Below, piece after piece: positions 27,901 to 36,529 of a stretch of DNA of 64,000 bases. The stretch covers positions 1-64,000 of the forward strand of contig MEIF01000002.1 of NCBI GenBank assembly GCA_001750645.1. Direction: 5' to 3'. The notes beneath the pieces are model-generated. The model searched no databases. It was not told the DNA's origin and saw nothing but the letters and a program-made list of their open reading frames with translations. This DNA comes from Gammaproteobacteria bacterium AqS3. Lineage in GTDB: Bacteria > Pseudomonadota > Gammaproteobacteria > MEIF01 > AqS3. Numbering within the stretch: the first letter of the stretch is position 1; every line of letters begins with the position of its first letter. A program made the translations under genes and the position numbers.

Positions 27901-29547
27901 ATGAAACCCTTCAGGCGCAGAAGTTTTCTGCAGGGCGGGGCGGCCGGGGCCGCATTGATCGGCATCGGAGCGGGGGCGACCAGCTGCTCGCCGCCGCCGC
28001 CGACAGCGTTCAACCACGGCGTCGCCAGCGGCGATCCGACCGACTCGGCATTCATCATCTGGACCCGCGTCAGCGTCGCCGAACCGGGCGACATGCCGGT
28101 GCAGTGGGTTGTCTCCCGCGACCCCGAGCTGCGCGATGTGGTCGCCTCGGGCAAGGCCGTGGCGCGCCCGCTGCACGACTACTGCGTCAAGGTCGACGTC
28201 GCCCTGCCCGCCGGCGAGACCCCGGGCAGCAGCTACCACTACGGGTTCGTCACGCACGATCAGCGCTCGCCGATCGGCCGCACCCGCACCTTCCCCTCCA
28301 GCGGCCTGGCCGACGCCAAGCTGGCGGTGGTCTCGTGCTCCAACTACATGGCCGGATTCTTCCACGTCTACCGCGAGCTGGCCAAGCGCGACGACATCCA
28401 GGCCGTGCTGCACCTGGGCGACTACATCTACGAGTACGGCGCCGACGGCTACGGTGCCGAGATCGGCGAGAAGATCGGCCGGCTGGTCGCCGACCCGGGG
28501 CATGAGATCCTCTCGCTGCGGGACTACCGCGGCCGCTACGCCCAGTACCGCAGCGATCCGGATCTGCAGGCAGCACACGCGCGGCACCCCTTCATCGCGG
28601 TCTGGGACGACCACGAGAGCGCCAACAACTCCTGGCGCGAGGGGGCGCAGAACCACGACGAGGAGACCGAGGGCAGCTGGAGCGAGCGCCGGGCGGCGGC
28701 GCTGCAGGTCTACAGCGAGTGGATGCCGATCCGGCTGCCTCAGCCGGACAGCCTGCTGCGCATCTACCGCGACTTCCGCATCGGCGACCTGGTGCATCTG
28801 CACATGCTCGACACGCGCCTGATCGGGCGCGACCGGCAGCTGGAGTACAGCGACTTCATGGGCGATGCGGGCTTTGATCAGACCGGCTTCCGCAAGGCCC
28901 TTTCGGATCCCGACCGGCAGCTGCTGGGACCCAAGCAGTACGCCTGGCTCGAGGACAACGTCGCACAGTCCGAGGCCACCTGGCAGGTGCTGGGCCAGCA
29001 GGTGCTGATGGGGCGCATCGGGATCCCCAAGCTCAGCGACCTGACCGGCGAGGGCGTCCCCGAGACCTTCCTGAGGTTCCTCAAGTCGATCGAGGGCCGG
29101 CAGCTGCCCTCCAATCTGGATGCCTGGGACGGCTATCCGGTGCAGCGGGAGGCGCTGCTCAGCCTGGCGCAGCAGCAGGGCAAGAGCCTGATCTCGCTGG
29201 CCGGCGACACCCACAACGCCTGGGCCAGCAACCTCTACAACAACCGCCGCCAGCAGGCCGGCGTCGAGTTCGCCGTCAGCTCGGTGACGTCGCCCGGCAT
29301 CTCCGACTACCTGAGGCTGCGCCGGCCCAAGCTCGCCGAGAGGCGCTCGCGCGATTTCAACCCGGGGCTGAGATACATCAACAGCCGCTCGCGCGGGTAT
29401 CTGGTGCTGAGCCTCAGCCAGGACAGCGCCGAGGCCGAGTACATCTTCCTCGACAGCGTGCTGGATCGGGAGAGCTATCAGGTGCTCGAAAAGGACACCC
29501 AGCGGCTGGCGGTCGACGCCGCTCCGGGGTCGGCGCTGCGCAGCTGA
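27901..29547 (+). CDS. phoD: PhoD-family alkaline phosphatase/phosphodiesterase with Tat signal
   Basis: 'MKPFRRRSFLQGGAAGAALIGIGAG', 'FNHGVASGDPTDSAFIIWTRV', 'VLHLGDYIYEYG', 'AVWDDHESANNSWREGAQNH'. Confidence 0.9.
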   Translation: MKPFRRRSFLQGGAAGAALIGIGAGATSCSPPPPTAFNHGVASGDPTDSAFIIWTRVSVAEPGDMPVQWVVSRDPELRDVVASGKAVARPLHDYCVKVDVALPAGETPGSSYHYGFVTHDQRSPIGRTRTFPSSGLADAKLAVVSCSNYMAGFFHVYRELAKRDDIQAVLHLGDYIYEYGADGYGAEIGEKIGRLVADPGHEILSLRDYRGRYAQYRSDPDLQAAHARHPFIAVWDDHESANNSWREGAQNHDEETEGSWSERRAAALQVYSEWMPIRLPQPDSLLRIYRDFRIGDLVHLHMLDTRLIGRDRQLEYSDFMGDAGFDQTGFRKALSDPDRQLLGPKQYAWLEDNVAQSEATWQVLGQQVLMGRIGIPKLSDLTGEGVPETFLRFLKSIEGRQLPSNLDAWDGYPVQREALLSLAQQQGKSLISLAGDTHNAWASNLYNNRRQQAGVEFAVSSVTSPGISDYLRLRRPKLAERRSRDFNPGLRYINSRSRGYLVLSLSQDSAEAEYIFLDSVLDRESYQVLEKDTQRLAVDAAPGSALRS

Positions 29548-29641
29548 ACACGGTCGCACCCGAGCCGGCCGGTCGGTCGATCTGAGCATTGAGCGCGGCA
29601 AATCGGCATAATCCGAAATTCTGCGCGCACGAGGCGACCCC

Positions 29642-31297
29642 ATGAGCCAAGAACCGTCCGGCAGCGAGAGCGCCGAATCCATGCAGAGCACCCCGGAACA
29701 GGGCACCGCCGTCGACACCAAGGGGCGGCCGATCTCCAAGCTCTATTCGATCTACGCCCTGGGGATATTGATCCTCGTCTACGTCTTCAACTTCCTCGAC
29801 CGCACCATCCTGTCGATCCTCGCCGAGGACCTCAAGCGCGACCTCGGCCTGACCGACAGCCAGCTGGGCTTCCTCTACGGCACCGCCTTCGCCGTGTTCT
29901 ACGCCATCTTCGGGATACCGCTGGCGCGCCTGGCCGACTTCTGGATGCGCGGCCGGCTGATCGCCCTGGGGCTGGGCACCTGGAGCCTGATGACGGCGCT
30001 GTCGGCGAGCGCCGGCAACCTGATCAGCCTGTCGATCTACCGCTTCGGCGTCGGCATCGGCGAGTCCAGCGCCAGCCCGGCGGCCTTTTCGCTGCTGTCC
30101 GACTACTTCTCGCCCAGGGTGCGCGCCACCGTCATGTCGCTCTACTCCAGCGGCATCTATATCGGCGCCGGGATCGGGCTGGTCATCGGCGGCCTGGTGG
30201 TCGACAACTGGAACACCGCCTATCCGGACACCTCGGCCGCCCCGCTGGGGATGGCCGGCTGGCAGGCGGCGTTTCTGGTGGTCGGCCTGCCCGGGCTGAT
30301 CCTGGCCGTCGCCGTCTGGCTGCTGCGCGAGCCGCAGCGCGGCACCTTTGACCCGGACTACCGCGCCCCCGAGCAGCAGGAGTCCCCGGTCAGCCTGCTC
30401 TCCAAGGAGCTCTCGACCATCCTGCCGCCCTTCCACTTCGGGCAGATGTTCCGCTTCGGCGGAACCCCGGCGCTGCTCGGCAACCTGGGCGTCCTCGGCC
30501 TGGTCACGGCGGTCTGCACCGGGCTGTGGTACGTCAGCGGCGACCTGCTGCAGTGGGCCGCCCTGGGCATCGGCGCCTATGCGGCGATTTCGTGGGTGCA
30601 GTCGCTGAAGCACCGCGACCGGGCGACCTTCCGCACCGTCTTCGGCAGCCGCGCCCTCATGACCGGCATCCTGGCGTTTTCCTGCATGTCGTTCGTCGGC
30701 TACGGCGCCGGGTTCTGGGGGGCGCCCTACTTCATCCGCAACTTCGGCATGTCCGAGACCGAGGTCGGCCTGTACCTGGGCACCTTTTCGGCCGTCGGCG
30801 GGTTCGCCGGGATCACCATGGGCGGGTGGATTTCCGACCTGCTGCGCCAGCGCATCGCCGGGGCGCGCCCGCTGACCGTCATGCTGGCGGCGCCGCTGAC
30901 CGCCATCGGCCTCTACGTCATGATCGGCACCGACAACGTCGCCATTGCCCTGAGCGCCAACCTGGCCGTGAGCTTCTTCTCGACCATCTGGGTCGGCAAT
31001 GCCCCCTCGGCCGCCAGCGAGCTGGTGGTGCCCAACATGCGCGCCACCGCCGGGGCGGTCTACATCCTGATCAACACCTTCATCGGGCTGGCGCTGGGGC
31101 CGTACTGCATCGGCAAACTGAGCGACCTGTTCGAGGCCTCGGGCATGGATTCGGCCTCGGCGCTGGGCAATGCCATCGGCTGGAGCACCGCCATCCTGAC
31201 CGTCACCGTCATCGCCGCAGCGATATCGATGCGCCACTACAAGAGCGACGAGGAGGGCAGCGCCGAGCGCGCCGGAATCGCCACCTCGGAGAGCTAG
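29642..31297 (+). CDS. MFS transporter (Spinster-like)
   Basis: Multiple TM segments; 'VFNFLDRTILSILAEDLKRDLGLTDSQLGFLYGTAFAVFYAIFGIPLARLAD'. Confidence 0.85.
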   Translation: MSQEPSGSESAESMQSTPEQGTAVDTKGRPISKLYSIYALGILILVYVFNFLDRTILSILAEDLKRDLGLTDSQLGFLYGTAFAVFYAIFGIPLARLADFWMRGRLIALGLGTWSLMTALSASAGNLISLSIYRFGVGIGESSASPAAFSLLSDYFSPRVRATVMSLYSSGIYIGAGIGLVIGGLVVDNWNTAYPDTSAAPLGMAGWQAAFLVVGLPGLILAVAVWLLREPQRGTFDPDYRAPEQQESPVSLLSKELSTILPPFHFGQMFRFGGTPALLGNLGVLGLVTAVCTGLWYVSGDLLQWAALGIGAYAAISWVQSLKHRDRATFRTVFGSRALMTGILAFSCMSFVGYGAGFWGAPYFIRNFGMSETEVGLYLGTFSAVGGFAGITMGGWISDLLRQRIAGARPLTVMLAAPLTAIGLYVMIGTDNVAIALSANLAVSFFSTIWVGNAPSAASELVVPNMRATAGAVYILINTFIGLALGPYCIGKLSDLFEASGMDSASALGNAIGWSTAILTVTVIAAAISMRHYKSDEEGSAERAGIATSES

Positions 31298-31376
31298 AGA
31301 GACAGAGGGGCAGATCAGCCCCGCCGGCGGGCCTGCACCTGCACCGGCGCACCGGCACTCGGCGCTCAGTTGGGAG

Positions 31377-32249
31377 CTAGGAGGCCGCTGCCGGATAAAG
31401 CGGATGGGCTGTGGCGTCGAGGATCTCGTCCATGCCCTGGATGGTCATTGGCGCCTGGCTGGGCACCGCCAGCACGCTCGCCAGGGTCACCACCGTGCCC
31501 TTTTCGTCGATCAGAAAGTTCTCGGAGTCCGAGTTGAAGTTATCCGGGTTGAACAGCTGGTAGACGCTCCAGTAGCAGCGGTAGCTGCGCTCCCAGAGCG
31601 ACTCGATGAGCGCCTTGGAGGCGACCGGGCTGTTGACGTCGACATACAGCACCGGATTGAATTTTTTCAGGAGCTCGGTCGCCCCCCGCACCACCTGTGC
31701 CTCCATGTTGGCCGCGCTGATCTTGATCAGATTCAGATGCGGGACATCGACCACATCGTCCAGCGCCACGACGCGCACCGGCTGGCCGCCGCTGCTTGCA
31801 TCCAGGTCGCGCCAGTGCTCGACGTTGAACCAGGCCAGGTTCTGCAGCGACTCGGCGTTCATCACCGGATCCAGCATGAACTGATGACCGGCCGCCTCCC
31901 CGACGATGGCGTGAACCGTGTGGGTGTTGGAGATGCCGTTGAGCGCCAGCGTGCCGCACAGCTGCTGGAAGAAGGTGTGGCAGGCCTCGTAGGCGATCAC
32001 GCGCCCCTGCTCGCCCGCTGACTTGGCGAGCGCCAGCGTAATCGCCCCGTTGAAGGCGCCGACATCGACCGCCACCGCCCCGGGCTGGCAGATCTGCCTG
32101 AGCAGATCCAGTTTGGCCCGGGCGTATTCGCCGTATTTTTCAAGCGACCGGCCCACCAGAAGATCGTTGGTGCTGTAGACCATGCGCCCGTCCCGGGTCT
32201 CGCACACCGCCGAGCAGGTGTCCTTGAGTTCAGAGAGGATTTTGGGCAT
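31377..32249 (-). CDS. FkbM-family methyltransferase
   Basis: 'AVDVGAFNGAITLALAKSAGEQGRVIAYEA...VVALDDVVDVPHLNLIKISAANMEAQVVRGATELLKKFNPVLYVD'. Confidence 0.75.
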   Translation of the reverse strand: MPKILSELKDTCSAVCETRDGRMVYSTNDLLVGRSLEKYGEYARAKLDLLRQICQPGAVAVDVGAFNGAITLALAKSAGEQGRVIAYEACHTFFQQLCGTLALNGISNTHTVHAIVGEAAGHQFMLDPVMNAESLQNLAWFNVEHWRDLDASSGGQPVRVVALDDVVDVPHLNLIKISAANMEAQVVRGATELLKKFNPVLYVDVNSPVASKALIESLWERSYRCYWSVYQLFNPDNFNSDSENFLIDEKGTVVTLASVLAVPSQAPMTIQGMDEILDATAHPLYPAAAS

Positions 32250-32254
32250 CTGGA

Positions 32255-32365
32255 CTATATCCTCTGGGTGTCAAGCTCGGCCACGAGCCTGTCGTATTGA
32301 GGGGGAGTGAGTTTCTTGATCAAGCCCAGCCTTTCCACATCCAAGCCTAATTGGAATTTTTGCAT
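32255..32365 (-). CDS. Possible 36-aa micro-ORF overlapping the 3' end of the transposase-MTase fusion
   Basis: MQKFQLGLDVERLGLIKKLTPPQYDRLVAELDTQRI*; overlaps the end of the 32347-33462 gene by 19 bp. Confidence 0.35.
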   Translation of the reverse strand: MQKFQLGLDVERLGLIKKLTPPQYDRLVAELDTQRI

Positions 32366-33462
32366 CGTTCAAATATCGTGACAACCCGAAACCTGTGGTT
32401 GGTGCTCTTCACCATCCCGATCAGGCCCGTGATGCTCCATTCGTCTTTCCTATACATGGGCAAAACCTGATCGAGCCAGACCACATGGGTGCCTATTTTA
32501 GCCCGCTTGCCCAGGGTCTTCATCACTTTATTGCGCTTCACCATCGTCGGCTGATAGTGATCCGCATCCTCGACAGAATACGGCGGGTCAGCCAGTATCA
32601 GGTCATAGTTCTCAATGGGCACGTTCTTCAGCGTCTGGGCATCATCCAAAAATGTGGGCTCCGCTTCAGGATCCAAATCCACCGTATCCCCAGGCATGAC
32701 AGACAAGTCCACCCGACCGGAAAACAGATGCAGGACTCGGCCTTTGTCGGGGAATAGGGCCTTGATGCGCTTGAGATAACCCGCCGGATACCCGCCGTAA
32801 TAGCCCGACCGCACCCGGTAATCGTTGCCCATCACCCAGATCCCCAGAATGCGACCGTCCTCCCCAACATGCAGGCATTCCGGAAACTTGGTTTTCTCGA
32901 CATAGCTGGCAATGCGCTGGCTCGGCGTATAGGTCATTCGATATCTCAGGATATTCCGCACGGTGCGATCAAATTCTCGGATCAGTTTTTTATTGACAGG
33001 ACTGGCGATATTTTTCTTTTCTTTTTTTTCTGCATGAATTTCGTCCTTTTTTGCAATGCCGGCTAATCTGATATTTTCAGCTGCGCAGGCCTCCCGTATG
33101 CGCCGCAGCATCAGCCAGGCGGATTTCTGCGTAATGCCAATTTCACTGCCCAATTGCGGGCTGGATAAATTCTGACGGGCAGTCTGAAGCAGGTAAATCG
33201 CATAAAGCCATTTATGCAGCTTAATGTTGGAGCGCTCAAAGATCGTCTCCGTGCGAACGGAAAAATCTTTGCGGCAGAACTTGCATCGATACTTGCCCGA
33301 GGTCCGGCTCTTTACGGGGGAGGCATTATTCCTGCTGTCGCAATAGGGACAATCGACCCCTGTTTTCCACCGAATAAGCGCCAAATATTCCGCCGCTGAT
33401 TTTTCGTCGGAAAATTTCGCAGAAAAATCAGAGACGTCGGCGGGGTTTTCCAGTTTTTTCAT
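32347..33462 (-). CDS. Fusion protein: IS1595-type transposase N-terminus (zinc ribbon + HTH) with C-terminal DPPY DNA methyltransferase
   Basis: N-term 'CPYCDSRNNASPVKSRTSGKYRCKFCRKDFSVRTETIFERSNIKLHKWLYAIYLLQTARQNLSSPQLGSEIGITQKSAWLMLRRIREA'; C-term 'GRVLHLFSGRVDLS...VDLDPEAEPTFLDDAQTL...YDLILADPPYSVEDADHY'. Confidence 0.8.
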   Translation of the reverse strand: MKKLENPADVSDFSAKFSDEKSAAEYLALIRWKTGVDCPYCDSRNNASPVKSRTSGKYRCKFCRKDFSVRTETIFERSNIKLHKWLYAIYLLQTARQNLSSPQLGSEIGITQKSAWLMLRRIREACAAENIRLAGIAKKDEIHAEKKEKKNIASPVNKKLIREFDRTVRNILRYRMTYTPSQRIASYVEKTKFPECLHVGEDGRILGIWVMGNDYRVRSGYYGGYPAGYLKRIKALFPDKGRVLHLFSGRVDLSVMPGDTVDLDPEAEPTFLDDAQTLKNVPIENYDLILADPPYSVEDADHYQPTMVKRNKVMKTLGKRAKIGTHVVWLDQVLPMYRKDEWSITGLIGMVKSTNHRFRVVTIFERCKNSN

Positions 33463-33553
33463 GAAAAAACCCGGATTTTTCGTGAAAACCGGCGCGCATT
33501 ATAGCCGTGCATCTGGTGCTCAAGGTATATAGATCCTCCGGTTTGGATGGGGT

Positions 33554-35374
33554 CTAGAAACCCGCCTGCTCGTCCTGGATGACCCGATGGTAGGCCTCGT
33601 CCAGGCGCTCATAAACGCCGCTCTTTGGCTTGCGGACGAAGATCTCGTCATCGCCGATGCGATCCAGGTGGTAGGCCTGCTCCCGCAGCTCGCCCTTGAG
33701 CAGCTTGAAGGTGCCGGTGGTCGCCATCGAGCGCTGCACCCGCAGGAACACCGGGCGGGCGTAAGCCGGCAGCTCGGCGTCCACCAGACGGGCGAGGGCC
33801 TCGGCGTCAAACTCGACGCCGGCATCCAGTGCGAATGCCGCCATGCCGGCCCGCCCCTCAGCGCCGGGCACCTCGACGCCGTAGACGTTGGCCATGTCGA
33901 TCTGCGGGTGCGCATTGAGCACCTCGGCGACCTCATTGGTCGAGACGTTCTCGGCGCGCCAGCGGAACGTGTCCCCGGTGCGATCGACAAACTGGAAGTG
34001 CTTGAGCTTCATGGCAAAGCCGACGTCAATCTGGCGCACCAGATCGCCGGTGTTGAACCAGCTGTCCCCCGGCTTCAGTGCGTCTCGGACGATTTTCTTC
34101 TCGCTCGCATCCTTGTCGGTATAGCCGTCGAACCGGTATTTGTCGGTGATCTCGGCCAGCAGCAGCCCCGGCTCGCCGAAGGGCACCTCAATGCAGCGCC
34201 CCGCCGCATCGCGCAGGATGACGTCGTTTTCATTGTCGTATTGCACCAGCGCCACCTTGGACACCGCCGCACCGATGGTGCGATCCTTGTTCAGGACATT
34301 GATGAAGCCGACATTGGCCTCGCTGGCGCCGTAGATTTCGCAGATCCGCTCGACCTGAAAGCGGCTCTTGAACTCGTCCCAGATATCCGGGCGCAGGCCA
34401 TTGCCCAGCATCTTCTGCAGCGGATTGTCCCTCTCCTCCGGGCAGACCGGCTGCGTGATGAGGTAGCGGCACAGCTCGCCGACATAGACAAAGCAGTTGG
34501 CCCGGTGCTTCTGTACCTCCGGCCAGAAATTCGAGGCCGAAAAATGCCGGCGCAGCACGATGGACGCCCCGACCGTGATGAAGGCGCACAGCCCCGGCCC
34601 GAGGCCGGTGATGTGATAGATGGGCAGGCACAGATACAGCCGGTCGGCGGGCTTGAGCTTGAAGCCGAGCCGTCCCATGCCGTGCCCGGCGGCGACGATC
34701 TTCCGGTGCGTCACCAGCGCCGCCTTGGGCAGGCCGGTCGTCCCGGAGGTGAAGATGTAGAGCGCGTTCTCGCCCGCCGTGACCTGCCTGGTGCTGGCCG
34801 GGTTTTCGGTCGGCTTGCCGGCCATCTCGGCCCGGGCGTCCGCCGCCCACTCCGGCTTGGCATCGCCGGCTGCATCGGCAAACCACAGCAGGATCTGCTC
34901 GCCGCCGTCCCCGCCCAGCTCGGGGCGCACCTGGTCAAAGACATCGGCGCGCTCGGCCCCGACGATGCACCCCCTGGCGTCGGTCGAGCGGATGCAGTGC
35001 ACCAGCCCGGCGCCGCTCAGGCTGGTGTTGATCAGGCTGGCGCTGGCGCCCAACTTGACCAGCGCCAGCATCGACAGGACGAATTCCGGGCGGTTCTCCA
35101 TAAAGAGGGCGATCGTGTCGCCCCGGGAGACGCCCTTCTGCACGAGCACTGCCGCCAGCCGGTTGACCTCGCCGTTGAACTCGCCGTAGCTCCACTCGCG
35201 ATCCCCAAAGATCAGCATGGGGCTGTCCGGCGCCCCCTCGACCGTCTCCTCAAAGACGCGCCCCAGCGACACCGGCTCGTCCTCCTCCGCCAGCTTGTAG
35301 GTCAGGGCGGGAATGATGTTCGGCACCTCCCCCAGCACCCGAAACACTTCGCGAACTTTCTCAAACAGCGCCAT
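33554..35374 (-). CDS. Long/very-long-chain acyl-CoA synthetase (AMP-binding)
   Basis: 'YIFTSGTTGLPKAALVTHRK', 'ICEIYGASEANVGFIN', 'GDSWFNTGDLV', 'FVDRTGDTFRWRAENVSTNEVAE'. Confidence 0.85.
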   Translation of the reverse strand: MALFEKVREVFRVLGEVPNIIPALTYKLAEEDEPVSLGRVFEETVEGAPDSPMLIFGDREWSYGEFNGEVNRLAAVLVQKGVSRGDTIALFMENRPEFVLSMLALVKLGASASLINTSLSGAGLVHCIRSTDARGCIVGAERADVFDQVRPELGGDGGEQILLWFADAAGDAKPEWAADARAEMAGKPTENPASTRQVTAGENALYIFTSGTTGLPKAALVTHRKIVAAGHGMGRLGFKLKPADRLYLCLPIYHITGLGPGLCAFITVGASIVLRRHFSASNFWPEVQKHRANCFVYVGELCRYLITQPVCPEERDNPLQKMLGNGLRPDIWDEFKSRFQVERICEIYGASEANVGFINVLNKDRTIGAAVSKVALVQYDNENDVILRDAAGRCIEVPFGEPGLLLAEITDKYRFDGYTDKDASEKKIVRDALKPGDSWFNTGDLVRQIDVGFAMKLKHFQFVDRTGDTFRWRAENVSTNEVAEVLNAHPQIDMANVYGVEVPGAEGRAGMAAFALDAGVEFDAEALARLVDAELPAYARPVFLRVQRSMATTGTFKLLKGELREQAYHLDRIGDDEIFVRKPKSGVYERLDEAYHRVIQDEQAGF

Positions 35375-35417
35375 TGCTCTACCTCCCGCCGATGCGATCC
35401 ATCCGCCCCCGCCCGCC

Positions 35418-36458
35418 CTATTGGGCGGACAGCATGGCCTCCACGCCCGTGCCCGCCAGCAGCCCATCCACCCGCGCACGGTCGCCTGGGCTCAGCGCCC
35501 GGTACTGCTCGTTGCTCCACCTCAGGCACTTGGCCTGATACGGAAACGTCGGCTGGGTCCAGGTGGCCCCGTCGATCTGCTCGGACCACTCCGGCTCGCC
35601 GGCGGCGACGGCGCGGGCATTGGCCAGCTGCGCCGGTGCGTAGACCCTGCCGATCTCGGCAAGGAGTCCCCGCAGGCTGTCGGGCTGATCCTCGATGGCG
35701 ACCCAGTCGGACTCTGCCGGCTGCAGCCCGGTCAGATCGCGCACGTGCTCAATCCACGCCACGCTGCGGGGCGAGAGTTCATGGGCGATGGCGCGCGGTG
35801 TGGGGTCAAATGCGATGAGCTGGGTCAGCTGCCCGTAGAGACCGAAATCACCGGCGCCGGGACGAGCGCCCAGCATGTATTTCTGACGGGTCAGGTGGCC
35901 TTCCATGGCGCCGAGAAACCGGCGGTAGCTGGCGTCGATGATGGGCGCCGTGGTGTCGTTCGACCCGACCACGTAGAGGCGGCTGACCTGGCGCTCCCTG
36001 ATGAAGCCCTTGAGGTTCTCGTGCTGCTCCGGAGGCTGGTTGACCCCCATGCCCAGCGGCAGCAGGGTTGCGGCATTCCCGGCATCGGCATCCAGGTGCC
36101 AGCGGTAGTGGAACATGTACTTGGTGCCCCACTCGTCGGCGAAGTCCTCGATCAGGTAGTCGATGAAGGCCAGCGCCGGATCCGTCGGCAGGACGGATCG
36201 CCCTGAGAAATCCGCCTCCAGCCGGCGGATGATGGGGGTCGAGTCGCAGACGGCCCGGGTCTGCCCGTCGTCCTCGAAGAAGAAGGTCGGCATGAGCACG
36301 GGCTTGGGCTTCTCCACCCCCAGTGCCTCGCAGAGCACCGCCGGCTGCCCCCAGGTGAGCTCGTAGGGGATGCGGCGATAGCGCAGCAGCGCCGCCATCT
36401 TCTGCGTATAGGGCGAACCCGTGCCCCCGACCAGTCTGACCCTTTCGGCTGATGACAT
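35418..36458 (-). CDS. Glutathione S-transferase-like protein
   Basis: 'VRLVGGTGSPYTQKMAALLRYRRIPYELTWGQ...CDSTPIIRRLEADF'. Confidence 0.75.
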   Translation of the reverse strand: MSSAERVRLVGGTGSPYTQKMAALLRYRRIPYELTWGQPAVLCEALGVEKPKPVLMPTFFFEDDGQTRAVCDSTPIIRRLEADFSGRSVLPTDPALAFIDYLIEDFADEWGTKYMFHYRWHLDADAGNAATLLPLGMGVNQPPEQHENLKGFIRERQVSRLYVVGSNDTTAPIIDASYRRFLGAMEGHLTRQKYMLGARPGAGDFGLYGQLTQLIAFDPTPRAIAHELSPRSVAWIEHVRDLTGLQPAESDWVAIEDQPDSLRGLLAEIGRVYAPAQLANARAVAAGEPEWSEQIDGATWTQPTFPYQAKCLRWSNEQYRALSPGDRARVDGLLAGTGVEAMLSAQ

Positions 36459-36529
36459 GGCATCCCTCCCTGTTGATTGCCGCACTGGGCGGGGGCTATG
36501 TTAATCCACGAGGCGGGGCGGGGCGGGCG

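Noticed and set aside
27865-31237. Large minus-strand ORFs antisense to phoD and the MFS gene
   Set aside because: GC-bias antisense ORFs with no domain signature.
32255-33462. Intact IS1595 insertion sequence
   Set aside because: No DDE catalytic domain and no obvious terminal inverted repeats; the C-terminus is methyltransferase-like.
33587-35818. 743-aa plus-strand ORF antisense to the acyl-CoA synthetase
   Set aside because: Antisense shadow; no plausible domain.
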